Source: Novosphingobium sp. PP1Y
GTDB taxonomy: Bacteria > Pseudomonadota > Alphaproteobacteria > Sphingomonadales > Sphingomonadaceae
Assembly (NCBI RefSeq): GCF_000253255.1
Contig: NC_015580.1
Coordinates: 2,803,001-2,867,000 of the forward strand
Direction of reading: 5' to 3'
DNA: 64,000 bases
The notes under the pieces are model-generated. The model did no database searches and was not told the DNA's origin. It saw only the letters and a program-made list of their open reading frames with translations. The position numbers were made by a program, and so were the translations under genes. Shown here one piece after another: positions 18,210 to 26,916 of the stretch; within the stretch, counting starts at the first letter, position 1; every line of letters starts with the position of its first letter.

Positions 18210-18332
18210 TCAACCGGCCTTCTGGCCGACCGATCCGAGCTCCTGCGAAGATCCGCATCCTTTGATGCCCGGCGCCACAGGGCTCTTGAAGACACTAGGC
18301 CCGCCATCGTAGTTCATCATTTTGCTCGACAT
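18210..18332 (-). CDS. Possible small protein of 40 residues, unrecognised
   Basis: A short frame MSSKMMNYDGGPSVFKSPVA... ends with TGA at 18210-18212. It is preceded by the purine-rich GGGGGG about 5 bases before the ATG at 18332, which could serve as a ribosome binding site. The composition (Gly/Ser/Lys, one Cys) is unlike the shadow frames nearby, but there is no homology I recognise. It may be a real small peptide or chance. Confidence 0.3.
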   Translation of the reverse strand: MSSKMMNYDGGPSVFKSPVAPGIKGCGSSQELGSVGQKAG

Positions 18333-18567
18333 GAAGCCCCCCGGCCTCTCAACGCGAACCGCCTCGGCGGCAGAATATGCTGCGGCCAAATAAGGCGTGT
18401 CCAATAGAAGTCAACTTACAATCCAGATACGAGGCAGTCGGCAAGTGGCGCTCCAAGGGCATTCTCGGGCGCAAAGCTGGGCGCTCTCAATTATAAAACA
18501 ATATCAGGATGATACCGTAAAGGGCAGCGAAGCTGTGAACAAAAGCCAGCTCGAATTTTCAAGGTGT

Positions 18568-18610
18568 GGGACGCGAAGCCTGAACGCCGGGCGCGCGGGC
18601 TTCGCGTCCC
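18568..18610 (-). terminator. Perfect 13-bp stem-loop after the metal efflux operon
   Basis: GGGACGCGAAGCC (18568-18580) and GGCTTCGCGTCCC (18598-18610) form a perfect 13-base-pair stem with a 17-base loop, starting 6 bases after the czcA stop. No T-run follows on the minus strand, so it may stop transcription inefficiently or protect the 3' end of the mRNA. Confidence 0.55.
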
Positions 18611-18616
18611 GGAATT

Positions 18617-21600
18617 TCACCCCTGCGGCACCTCGCTCACCTCAGGCATTTCTTCCCGCTCCGCCTCGCGCCGATGGACGATCCGGTAGAGCGCAGGCAG
18701 GACCAGCAGGGTCAGCAGGGTGGAGGAAATGATGCCCCCGATCACCACTGTTGCCAGCGGGCGTTGTACTTCGGCGCCGGCGCCGACGTTGAGGGCCATC
18801 GGAACGAAGCCGAGGCTGGCGACCAGCGCGGTCATGAGCACCGGGCGCAGGCGGGTGAGCGCGCCCTGACGGATGGCTTCGTCCAGGGGGCGGCCTGCCT
18901 CTCGCAGCTGTCGGATGAAGCTCAGCATGACGACACCGTTGAGCACGGCGACGCCCGACAGGGCGATAAAGCCGACGCCTGCCGAGATCGAGAGCGGCAA
19001 GCCGCGAAGCAGCAGCGCTGCCACGCCTCCGGTCAGGGCCAGCGGCACGCCGGAGAAGACGATGCCGGCGTCCTTCGCGGACCGGAACAGGGCGAAGAGC
19101 AAGGCGAAGATCAACAGCAGCGCCGCCGGCACCACCAGCCGCAGGCGCTCTGCCGCGGACATGAGCTGCTCGAAGGTTCCGCCGTAGCTCACCCAGTAAC
19201 CGGCCGGAACTTCGACTTCGGCATCGATCTTCTCGCGCAGTTCGTCGATGAACGAGCCGAGATCGCGACCGCGCACGTTCGTTGAAACGACGACCCGGCG
19301 CTTGCCGTCCTCGCGACTGACCTGGTTGGGACCGATCACGACGTCCACCCGGGCAACGTCGCTGAGCGGCACGAAGCCGCGGGGTTGGCCGTCCTCGCCG
19401 GGAAGCGGGATTCTGAGGCGACCGATCTCGTCGGCTTCGCCGCGGATGTCCTCGGGCAGGCGGACGATCAGCGGAAAACGCCTGTCGCCCTCGAAGATCG
19501 CCCCTGCCTCGGCACCGCCGATGGAGATGGCCACGACTTCCTGCACATCGCCGACATTGAGGCCGAGGCGGGCCAGCGCCGCCCTGTCGGGTGTGACCTG
19601 CAGCACCGGCAAGCCCGTCACCTGTTCCACGCTGACGTCGCGCGCGCCGTCGATGCGTTCGACGACGCCTTCGATCGACTTGCCGATTTCGTGCAGGGTA
19701 TCGAGATCGTCGCCGAAGACCTTGATCGCGACATCGGCGCGAACACCGGAGAGCAGTTCATTGAAGCGCATCTGGATGGGCTGGGTGAATTCGTAATTGT
19801 TGCCCGGCACGGTCATCGCCGCCTCGCGCATCTCGCGCACGAGTTGCTCGCGCGGCTTGCGTGGATCGGGCCACTCGGCGCGGTCCTTGAGCATGACGAA
19901 CGTATCGGCGACAGACGGCGGCATGGGGTCTGTCGCAATGTCGGCGGTGCCGATCTTCGCGACAATGCGATCCACTTCTGGGAACTGCTTCAGCCGTGCC
20001 TCGAGCGCCGTCTGCATGTGCACTGCCTGCGTGAGACTGGTCCCCGGAATGCGCAGCGCGTGCAGCGCGATGTCCCCCTCGTCGAGGTTGGGAACGAATT
20101 CCGTTCCCATCCGCGTTGCCGAGAGGCCCGCAATCGCGACCAGGACGACGGCCCCCGCGACAAAGGCCTTGCGCAGGCGCAGAGCTGCATCGAGCGCAGG
20201 TTCGTAGATCCGTCGCGCCCGGATCATGAGGCGGCTCTCCTTCTCCTCCACCTTGCCGGTGACGAACAGCGCCACTGCAGCCGGAACGAAGGTCAGCGAC
20301 AGGACGAGCGCAAAGCTCAAGGCCATAACGACGGTGATCGCCATGGGGTGGAACATCTTTCCTTCCACGCCGGTCAACGCGAAGATCGGCACGTAGACGA
20401 GCGCGATGATCAGCACGCCGAACAGCGATGGCCGGATAACCTCGGAAGTGGCCGAAGCCGCCAGCGCAAAGCGTTCACCGCGGTCGAGCAGGCGACCACG
20501 ATCGTGCTGCGCCTCACCGAAGCGCCTCAGGCAGTTCTCCACGATGATGACCGCACCATCTACGATCAGGCCGAAGTCGAGTGCGCCCAGGCTCATCAGG
20601 TTGCCCGAAACGCCGGCACGCAACATGCCGGTAATGGTCATCAGCATGGTGATCGGGATCACCGCCGCGGTGATGAGCGCAGCGCGGATATTGCCGAGCA
20701 GGAGAAACAGGATGACGATGACGAGCAGAGCCCCCTCGACGAGGTTCTTCTCGACCGTCGCCACCGCACGCTCGACAAGGTCTGTGCGGTCGTAGATCGC
20801 CACGGCCCTGACACCGGGCGGAAGCGCCCTTGCCGCTTCCTCGAGCCGCTGCGCTGCCGCCTGGGCGACGACCCGGCTGTTCTCCCCGGCCAGCATGTGG
20901 ACGGTGCCGAGCACGACCTCGCGGCCGTTCTCGGTTGCAGCGCCCGTGCGCAATTGCTCCCCCATGACGACGTCGGCAACGTCGGCAATGCGGATCGGCA
21001 CGCCTCCCCGGTTGGTTACGATGATCGAGCGCAGATCGTCGAGGTTGGATGCCTGCCCCGGCACGCGCACCAGGTACTGCTCGCCGTAACGCTCGATATA
21101 GCCCGCACCGACATTGGCGTTGTTGCGTTCGAGCGCGGTCACGACATCACCGAGAGCAAGGCCATAGGCCGAAAGCCGGTCAGGCAGCGGCGTGACGTGA
21201 TATTGCCGCTCGAAACCGCCGATGCTGTTCACTTCCGTGACGCCGGGCGTGTTGCGAAGCTGCGGGCGGATCACCCAGTCCTGCAGGGTGCGCAGATCCT
21301 CGGGCGTATAGCCGCTGCCGTCGGGCTTGCGCGCGCCCGGCTCGGCCTCCAGCGTGTACATGAAGATCTCGCCGAGACCGGTAGCGATCGGCCCCATTTC
21401 GGGCGCGACACCTTCGGGCAACTGGTCGCGCGCGGTCTGGAGCCGCTCGTTTACCAGCTGGCGGGCGAAGTAGATGTCCGTCCCGTCCGCGAAGACGGCC
21501 GTCACCTGGCTCAGCCCGTAGCGGGAGATCGAGCGGGTATATTGCAGGCCCGGCAGGCCGGCGATGGCCGTTTCGACCGGGAACGTGACGCGCTGCTCGG

Positions 21601-21814
21601 CTTCCAGCGGGGAAAAGCCCTTCGCCTCGCTGTTGATCTGGACCTGCACATTGGTGATGTCGGGCGTCGCATCGATGGGCAGGCGCTGGAAGGCCCATAT
21701 GCCGACGGCACAGGAAAGCGCGATGAAGCTCAGGACCATCCAGCGAAAGCGGATGGAGGCGGCGATGATGCGTTCAAGCACGTGCGGCTTGCCGGCGGAT
21801 GGCTCAGTGGTCAT
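18617..21814 (-). CDS. czcA: CzcA-type heavy metal efflux RND transporter
   Basis: Inner-membrane proton-driven pump of 1,065 residues that exports divalent metal ions through the periplasm. It has the 12-helix RND layout with two large periplasmic loops. The helix 4 motif is LDFGLIVDGAVIIVENCLRR: DFG, D and E match the proton-relay pattern of the Zn/Co/Cd (CzcA) subfamily rather than the Cu/Ag (CusA) one. Other landmarks are NVQVQINSEAKGFSPLEAEQ near the start and FVPNLDEGDIALHALRIPG in the second loop. Its start overlaps the adaptor gene by 11 bases. Metal specificity is inferred from the motif only. Confidence 0.93.
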   Translation of the reverse strand: MTTEPSAGKPHVLERIIAASIRFRWMVLSFIALSCAVGIWAFQRLPIDATPDITNVQVQINSEAKGFSPLEAEQRVTFPVETAIAGLPGLQYTRSISRYGLSQVTAVFADGTDIYFARQLVNERLQTARDQLPEGVAPEMGPIATGLGEIFMYTLEAEPGARKPDGSGYTPEDLRTLQDWVIRPQLRNTPGVTEVNSIGGFERQYHVTPLPDRLSAYGLALGDVVTALERNNANVGAGYIERYGEQYLVRVPGQASNLDDLRSIIVTNRGGVPIRIADVADVVMGEQLRTGAATENGREVVLGTVHMLAGENSRVVAQAAAQRLEEAARALPPGVRAVAIYDRTDLVERAVATVEKNLVEGALLVIVILFLLLGNIRAALITAAVIPITMLMTITGMLRAGVSGNLMSLGALDFGLIVDGAVIIVENCLRRFGEAQHDRGRLLDRGERFALAASATSEVIRPSLFGVLIIALVYVPIFALTGVEGKMFHPMAITVVMALSFALVLSLTFVPAAVALFVTGKVEEKESRLMIRARRIYEPALDAALRLRKAFVAGAVVLVAIAGLSATRMGTEFVPNLDEGDIALHALRIPGTSLTQAVHMQTALEARLKQFPEVDRIVAKIGTADIATDPMPPSVADTFVMLKDRAEWPDPRKPREQLVREMREAAMTVPGNNYEFTQPIQMRFNELLSGVRADVAIKVFGDDLDTLHEIGKSIEGVVERIDGARDVSVEQVTGLPVLQVTPDRAALARLGLNVGDVQEVVAISIGGAEAGAIFEGDRRFPLIVRLPEDIRGEADEIGRLRIPLPGEDGQPRGFVPLSDVARVDVVIGPNQVSREDGKRRVVVSTNVRGRDLGSFIDELREKIDAEVEVPAGYWVSYGGTFEQLMSAAERLRLVVPAALLLIFALLFALFRSAKDAGIVFSGVPLALTGGVAALLLRGLPLSISAGVGFIALSGVAVLNGVVMLSFIRQLREAGRPLDEAIRQGALTRLRPVLMTALVASLGFVPMALNVGAGAEVQRPLATVVIGGIISSTLLTLLVLPALYRIVHRREAEREEMPEVSEVPQG

Positions 21815-23063
21815 GGCTGGCCCCCGACTTCTCGATATCCGCGCGGATCAGGAAAGCGCCGTCGGTGACGTATTCGGTGCCCGGCTTGAGGCCGCCAAGG
21901 ACCTCGGTCCATTCCGGGGTGCGCCGCCCGATCTGCAGCATCCTGACCTCGTAGGTATCGCCAACCCTGGCATAGACCACATCGAAGTCCCGGAAGCGCT
22001 GGATCGCCTTCGTCTCTACCGCCAGCGGCACATCAGCCGAAGCGACGGTGAAAGTCCCGTTCACGCCCATCCCCGGCCGGAACACGTTGGCCGCGGCGGG
22101 CGGCAGGTGCACATGCGCCAGAACCGTCTGGCTGGCGAGGTCCGCGGTCGGAAGGATCGCCTCCACCTCGGCCGTCATCTGTGCATCGCCCGAAAGGCTG
22201 CGCACGGTGACGGCCTGGCCGACACGCACCCGCTCGGCATCGCGCGGATAGACGAAAAACTCGGCATGCAGCTTCGTGGGATCGGCAATCACGAACAGGG
22301 CGCGGTCGCCGGTCACGTCGCCGACATTGGCGTTCTTCTCGACTATGATCCCGCCAATCGGCGCAGGAATGGCGTAAGTCTGCAGCGAATGGCTGGATTC
22401 GACCCGCGCCAGCACCTGGCCCTTGCGAACCGCCTGCCCCAGCTGGCCGCTCAGCCACATGATCTGTCCCGGAAGGCGCGCGCGCACGTCCGCCTGGCCT
22501 TCGGGCGTGATTTCCACCCGGCCGGAAAGCTCGACCAGTTCCGCGATCTGCGCCGGACCGGCCTTGCTGGTCTCAACGCCGCCCTGGCGGGCTGCCTGCG
22601 CGGAAATCGTCGTGCGCCCTTCATAGGAAGCGTAGGACCAGGAATGGGTGCGTCCGCCTTCGACGGCACGAACCTTGACATCGAAGCTGTGCGGTTCGCG
22701 AACCACGCCCTTCCCGCGCAGGTAATCCTCGCGCGGGGCGAAGGCGAAGCGGTCGACCTCACCGCCAAGGCGCTTGAGTTCCACGGCCAGTTGCACCTCT
22801 GCGGGCGCAAGCGGTTCATCGCCGCGGTAGGCATAGACATGGAATTCGGGCTCCGTGCCGTCTTCCTGGATGGTGACTTCGAGCGCGAAATCGCCATCGC
22901 GCAACATGCGGCCACGGTGGGGGCCGCGTTCATATTCGTCAGCGCCGGCACCATGGGCTTCGCCCTCGGTCTCGGCATGGTCGGAATGGGCGGCATCTTC
23001 GCCGCAAGCGGCAAGCAGTGACAGGGCGAGCAGCGAGCTCACACAGAAAAGCGAGCGGATCAT
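21804..23063 (-). CDS. czcB: Periplasmic adaptor (CzcB-type) of the metal efflux RND system
   Basis: Membrane fusion protein of 419 residues with a lipoprotein-type signal (LLALSLLAACGEDAAHSDHAE; lipobox AAC). After the Cys is a His/Asp/Glu-rich stretch (HSDHAETEGEAHGAGADEYE) likely to bind metal. Then come a CusB/CzcB-like N-terminal domain, the lipoyl region (ARLPGQIMWLSGQLGQAVRK ... IPAPIGGIIVEKNANVG) and a C-terminal barrel. It ends in EKSGASHDH. It overlaps the preceding czcC gene by ATGA and the following czcA by 11 bases, so the three are one translationally coupled unit. Confidence 0.92.
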   Translation of the reverse strand: MIRSLFCVSSLLALSLLAACGEDAAHSDHAETEGEAHGAGADEYERGPHRGRMLRDGDFALEVTIQEDGTEPEFHVYAYRGDEPLAPAEVQLAVELKRLGGEVDRFAFAPREDYLRGKGVVREPHSFDVKVRAVEGGRTHSWSYASYEGRTTISAQAARQGGVETSKAGPAQIAELVELSGRVEITPEGQADVRARLPGQIMWLSGQLGQAVRKGQVLARVESSHSLQTYAIPAPIGGIIVEKNANVGDVTGDRALFVIADPTKLHAEFFVYPRDAERVRVGQAVTVRSLSGDAQMTAEVEAILPTADLASQTVLAHVHLPPAAANVFRPGMGVNGTFTVASADVPLAVETKAIQRFRDFDVVYARVGDTYEVRMLQIGRRTPEWTEVLGGLKPGTEYVTDGAFLIRADIEKSGASHDH

Positions 23064-24343
23064 CGGCGGATCTCCGTGCTGGAAACGAGGGATGCGTGGC
23101 GGCCGGTCAGTCGGTCGAGCCGCGCGCCTGCGAGATGGAATTGCCGCAGCAGGTCGACGCGCCGGGACCGGGCATCGATCAGGGCCTGCTGGGCCTGGTT
23201 GATTTCAAGGAATGTGAAAGCCGTGCCCCCGCGCGCGAAACCGTCACGCACCAAGCGCAGCGCCTTTTGTGCCGACGGCAGGACATCGCGCTCGATCCGG
23301 GCGATTTCGCTCGCCAGTGCCGCGCGCTGCGCGACAAGGCGATCCACCTCTCGGCCGATCTGCAGCCGCGCGACCGCGATCTCGGCCTCGGCGGCGCGGC
23401 TCTCGGCTGAGGCGCGCGCGACATTGCCGCGATTGGCCGCCCGGCTGCCCAGCGGGATCGAGCCGCCGACCATGAGGGCGACATCGTTGCCCTGCCCAAA
23501 GTGGCGAATACCGATCCGGGCCGTGGCGTCACCGGTGTTGCCCGTCTGCGCGAGGCGAACCTGGCTCTCGGCCGCTTCCCGCTCGGCGGACAGTAGCGTC
23601 AGGTCGGGGCTGTCGGCAGCCGAGGGCCCGGTTTCCTGCACCGTAAAGAACGGGTCGGTCGCCAGCGTGAAATCCTCGTTGCCGTCCCACCAGCCGGCGA
23701 GGCTGGCGCGCGACAGGCGGGCCAGCCTGCGTGCCTGATCGAGCGCGATCCTCGCCTCGATCACCGCTGTCTTCGCACGTTCGGCGGCGAACAGCGGATC
23801 GAGCGCCCGGGCCACCCGGCGGCCGACCTGCGCCTGTGTCTGCTCGGCCACCTGCAGTTGCTGCTGCGCTATGGCGATGCCCGCCTCGGCAGCGAGAGCC
23901 TCTACCCAGGCGGACTGCACCTGCGCCAGCACGTCGAGCATGCGCAGTGCATTGCGCTCGCCGGCGACGCCCAGTTCGGCGCGGGCGGAACTCAGGCGCG
24001 CTTCGCGTTTGCCCCCGCGCTCCCAGGTGCGTTCGTACCACGCGGTGGTCTGCTGCTGCTCAAGCGGGCCGTACGTGCCTGTGCCGGCAAAATCCTCGAC
24101 TTCGATGCCGACGCTATCGCGCGGACGCACCCCGGCAATCGCAACCGCGGCATCGGCGGCATCGAGCCGGGCAGCGTTCACCTGCAGGGTCGGGTTGGTA
24201 GTTGCGACACGCGACAGCGCCTCGGACAGGGTGATCCCCTGCGCACTGGCGGCCTGTGCCGAAAGGACAAGCGGAATGACGGCGCACGGGGGCGCCAGAC
24301 GTATCAGGCGCGCGGCAAGGCGCGCGGAAGGGTTCGAAAACAT
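23060..24343 (-). CDS. czcC: CzcC-type outer membrane channel of the metal efflux system
   Basis: TolC-family protein of 427 residues with a signal peptide (LIRLAPPCAVIPLVLSAQAASAQ). The OEP domain begins ITLSEALSRVATTNPTLQVN and includes YERTWERGGKREARLSSARA; the second repeat contains MVGGSIPLGSRAANRGNVAR and FARGGTAFTFLEINQAQQAL. All of these are typical of CzcC. Its stop overlaps the czcB start (ATGA). It follows a small His-rich protein gene in the same direction. Confidence 0.9.
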   Translation of the reverse strand: MFSNPSARLAARLIRLAPPCAVIPLVLSAQAASAQGITLSEALSRVATTNPTLQVNAARLDAADAAVAIAGVRPRDSVGIEVEDFAGTGTYGPLEQQQTTAWYERTWERGGKREARLSSARAELGVAGERNALRMLDVLAQVQSAWVEALAAEAGIAIAQQQLQVAEQTQAQVGRRVARALDPLFAAERAKTAVIEARIALDQARRLARLSRASLAGWWDGNEDFTLATDPFFTVQETGPSAADSPDLTLLSAEREAAESQVRLAQTGNTGDATARIGIRHFGQGNDVALMVGGSIPLGSRAANRGNVARASAESRAAEAEIAVARLQIGREVDRLVAQRAALASEIARIERDVLPSAQKALRLVRDGFARGGTAFTFLEINQAQQALIDARSRRVDLLRQFHLAGARLDRLTGRHASLVSSTEIRR

Positions 24344-24398
24344 GACATGAAGCCTCGCGGACGAGCGTGGGACATCCCGCGCCCGGTCAGCGCGGGGT

Positions 24399-24815
24399 TC
24401 AGGCGTTCAGGGTCATGGAACGGGGAGGACGCTCGAGACCGGTAAGCTCCGATCCGGGCTTGGCGCAATCGGGCCCGATCGCGTGCAGGCCCGCGTCAGC
24501 CATGGCGAGCTGATTGGCATGGCCTGCGTCCGCCGGGATTGCCGAATTCGTATCGCCGGAGTGGTGATGGTGCCCCTGCAGTGCGCCGCCCGCTTCGTCC
24601 TCGTCATCCCGATCGGGGAAATGATCGTCCAGATGATCGAGCTGTGCGGTCAGGCTGCTGAGCAGAACGCTTTCGTGCTCATCCGCCTGTCCCGGGGCGT
24701 GCTGAAGCTCGACGACCATGTTCGACCACGCCATCGCGCTCGCAAACAGGAGTGCGAGCGACAGGACGAGCATCGCAGCGATGCGGTCCATATTGAGGTG
24801 ACGCGGAAAAGCCAT
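24399..24815 (-). CDS. Small His/Asp-rich membrane-anchored protein leading the czc operon
   Basis: About 138 residues from the ATG at 24815, or 130 from the ATG at 24791 (MDRIAAMLVLSLALLFASAM), which opens right at the hydrophobic segment. No clear ribosome binding site decides between them. After the membrane helix come LDDHFPDRDDEDEAGG and LQGHHHHSGDT, dense in Asp and His and thus a likely metal-binding tail. Its place just before czcC, in the same direction, suggests periplasmic metal sensing, storage or delivery. I know no named family. Confidence 0.6.
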   Translation of the reverse strand: MAFPRHLNMDRIAAMLVLSLALLFASAMAWSNMVVELQHAPGQADEHESVLLSSLTAQLDHLDDHFPDRDDEDEAGGALQGHHHHSGDTNSAIPADAGHANQLAMADAGLHAIGPDCAKPGSELTGLERPPRSMTLNA

Positions 24816-24902
24816 CGGTGCACTGCGATAGCGAAACCCGGGCGTGCGCTCAAGGGCGCTGCGCATCCGAAGCCATCTGATCGGAGTGCAGCGCCATCCG
24901 CC

Positions 24903-26540
24903 TCACCGGTTCGGGATATGCGTGCCGAGGTGTCGTCCCGCGATGTAGCCGAAGGTCATGCCCGGCCCGAGCGTACCGCCCGCGCCGCCGTAGGCTTCGC
25001 CCAGAACCGCCGCCATCGCGTTGCCCGCGGCGTAGAGACCGGGAATCGGGTTGTCGTTCCAGTCCAGGACCTGCGCATCGGCGTTAGTACGCGGACCACC
25101 GGCTGTACCCAATGCGCCCGCTTCCATCTTCACCGCGAAATACGGTGCCTGATCGATGGCTCCCAGCGTCCGGTACGGGGACTCGTATGCCATGTCCCCC
25201 CACATGTAGAAATTGTCGTAGCTGTTGTCGCCGCGATTGAAATCGTCGTCATGGCCCTTGCGAACCATCCGGTTGAACCGCGCAACCGTGGCGACAAGGC
25301 CATCGGCATCGATGCCGGCGACTTGCGCCAGTTCCTCCAGCGTATCGGCCTGCATCATGAAGGAGGGGACCGGGCCGCCGGGCGGCGTGTTGAAGGTCGG
25401 GTACTTGTCCCGGTAGCGCTGGTCGATGATCAGCCAGTAAGGCAAGTTGGCGTAGCTGTGCGTCCCGGCATCGAAGGCATGCAGCGTCTTGCCCAGTGCA
25501 TTGTAGTTCGCCGCCTCGTTGACGAAGCGCTTGCCGGCGCGGTTGACGAGGATCGCACCGGGACGCGCGCGTTCGTCCGAGCCCAGCAGGTAATTGGGCT
25601 TGGCACTGCGATGTTGCGGCTTGAGTTCCAGAACGCTCTGCATCCAGAAGGCCTGTTGCATGTTGCCCAGCTGCGCTCCGGCGTCGATGGCCATCAACAG
25701 GCCATCGCCCTCGTTCTCCGGTACGCTGACCGGGCCGGTCAACGGACCGCGCAGGAAAGTCCGGACCAGCTTCTCGTTCCATTCGAAACCTCCGGTGGCG
25801 ATCACCACGCCGCGCCGGGCGCGGACGCGAAAGTCCTTGTCATCGGCATCTTCCGCGACGACCCCGATGACCCGGTCGCCATCCTTGACGAGCCTGCGCG
25901 CGCGCTTCTCGAACTCGACCGGAATCGCGCGATCAAGCACAGCCTTGAACAACGATCCGGCCAGGGCCTGACCCAGTCCCCGGTAATCCCTGGCCTCTCG
26001 CTCGGCGAGGGTGGCTTCATCGAGTGCGCCGGTTATTGCCTCCATCAGGCTGCCGCGGACCGGATAAGCCATCTTGGTCGGGTTCACCCGGCTCGCCCAC
26101 TTGCCCAGCCTTTCGAATGCGAAAGCCTCGTTGTCGAGCGAACGCCCGCCATCCGGTTTCGCACCCGGCAAATAGGGCTGATAATCGGGAAAATCGGTAA
26201 AGGCATGCAGCCGCACCGGCGTCTTCTCCGCGAAATGGCGGATCATTTCAGGACCGGTTTCCATGAATGCCATCAAGGTTTCGGGATCGAGCTGCCCCGG
26301 CGCCAGCGCATCGAGATAGGCAACGACGTCCTCATCGTCGTCTTCGAAGCCAGCCTCGAGCTGGTAGTGATTACCCGGAATCCACAACATCCCGCCGGAC
26401 ATGGCAGTGGTCCCGCCAACCATCCCGGACTTCTCGAGGATCACCACGTCGCTGGCGCCGAAATCATGCGCGGCAATCGCCGACGTCATCGCCGCCCCGC
26501 CCGAACCGAGCACCACGACGTCAGCTTCGCGGTCCCACAT
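24903..26540 (-). CDS. FAD-dependent oxidoreductase, 3-ketosteroid dehydrogenase-like
   Basis: Flavoprotein of 545 residues in the fumarate reductase/3-oxosteroid 1-dehydrogenase family. The FAD-binding Rossmann motif is at the N-terminus (ADVVVLGSGGAAMTSAIAA), followed by VILEKSGMVGGTTAMSGGML. The C-terminus has GLYAAGNAMAAVLGEAYGGA and LGPGMTFGYIAGRHLG, the closing FAD motif of KstD-like enzymes. The ATG at 26540 (MWDREADVV) has GGAAG about 6 bases upstream; ATGs at 26558 and 26588 would lengthen it. A palindrome lies about 80-100 bases upstream. The substrate could be a steroid, a terpenoid or another cyclic ketone; the sequence alone cannot decide. Confidence 0.83.
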   Translation of the reverse strand: MWDREADVVVLGSGGAAMTSAIAAHDFGASDVVILEKSGMVGGTTAMSGGMLWIPGNHYQLEAGFEDDDEDVVAYLDALAPGQLDPETLMAFMETGPEMIRHFAEKTPVRLHAFTDFPDYQPYLPGAKPDGGRSLDNEAFAFERLGKWASRVNPTKMAYPVRGSLMEAITGALDEATLAEREARDYRGLGQALAGSLFKAVLDRAIPVEFEKRARRLVKDGDRVIGVVAEDADDKDFRVRARRGVVIATGGFEWNEKLVRTFLRGPLTGPVSVPENEGDGLLMAIDAGAQLGNMQQAFWMQSVLELKPQHRSAKPNYLLGSDERARPGAILVNRAGKRFVNEAANYNALGKTLHAFDAGTHSYANLPYWLIIDQRYRDKYPTFNTPPGGPVPSFMMQADTLEELAQVAGIDADGLVATVARFNRMVRKGHDDDFNRGDNSYDNFYMWGDMAYESPYRTLGAIDQAPYFAVKMEAGALGTAGGPRTNADAQVLDWNDNPIPGLYAAGNAMAAVLGEAYGGAGGTLGPGMTFGYIAGRHLGTHIPNR

Positions 26541-26916
26541 GAATTCTTCCGTCACCATCCATCTCCCGATCAGCCCAATACCGTTCACGCCTCCCGTCTT
26601 CCCAACAGGCAGCGCGCTTTTTACAACAACGGTTGTAATTTAATTCGAAAGCGCGCGACCACTCCGAATAGTCATAGGCAGAACGGTGAAGGCACAAGGA
26701 AAGGCCCGTACAAGCAGCCCCGAACCCAAGGATCGGCGGGATTGGCGTGCCAGCCTCGGAGAATGGCCAGGCATCTGGCTGTGCAGGGCCTGTCATTCGA
26801 TGACCTGCACCATGCTTTCTGCATCAGAGGTTATATAAGGAGATAGATGTCTTCGGATATGTTCGGGCCATTCTAGAATACACGTTATGTTTACCATCTC
26901 CTGCGAGACTTACTGA
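26541..26916. other. Divergent intergenic region between the flavoprotein and TadG-like genes
   Basis: It holds a palindrome at 26621-26638 (listed separately) close to the flavoprotein start. Further right, TATATAAGGAGATAGATG at 26832-26849 resembles a promoter/ribosome site followed by a 9-codon frame. No longer gene is supported. Confidence 0.45.
26621..26638. promoter_or_regulatory. Palindromic operator candidate upstream of the flavoprotein gene
   Basis: TTACAAC-AACG-GTTGTAA is a perfect 7-base inverted repeat with a 4-base spacer, in AT-rich DNA about 80 bases before the chosen start. The size and symmetry suit a dimeric TetR- or MarR-type repressor. No regulator gene is adjacent. Confidence 0.45.

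Larger units (their letters stand above)
17921..18616. other. AT-rich intergenic region upstream of the polysaccharide genes
   Basis: About 700 bases between the end of the metal efflux operon and the start of the polysaccharide pair. Positions 18001-18190 are clearly richer in A/T than the rest of the window, suggesting promoter DNA or acquired sequence. It contains one possible 40-codon gene (18210-18332, minus) and a perfect 13-base hairpin at 18568-18610, both listed separately. Otherwise I see nothing. Confidence 0.45.

Noticed and set aside
19385..26846. Long plus-strand open frames opposite czcA and the flavoprotein gene
   Set aside because: The minus-strand genes carry complete family motifs, and the plus-strand products are His/Arg/Asp-rich shadows without structure.
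26847..26876. A 9-codon leader peptide (atg tct tcg ... tag) with AAGGAG just upstream, before the TadG-like gene
   Set aside because: The ribosome site is good, but there is no attenuator structure or codon bias suggesting regulation; too short to support.
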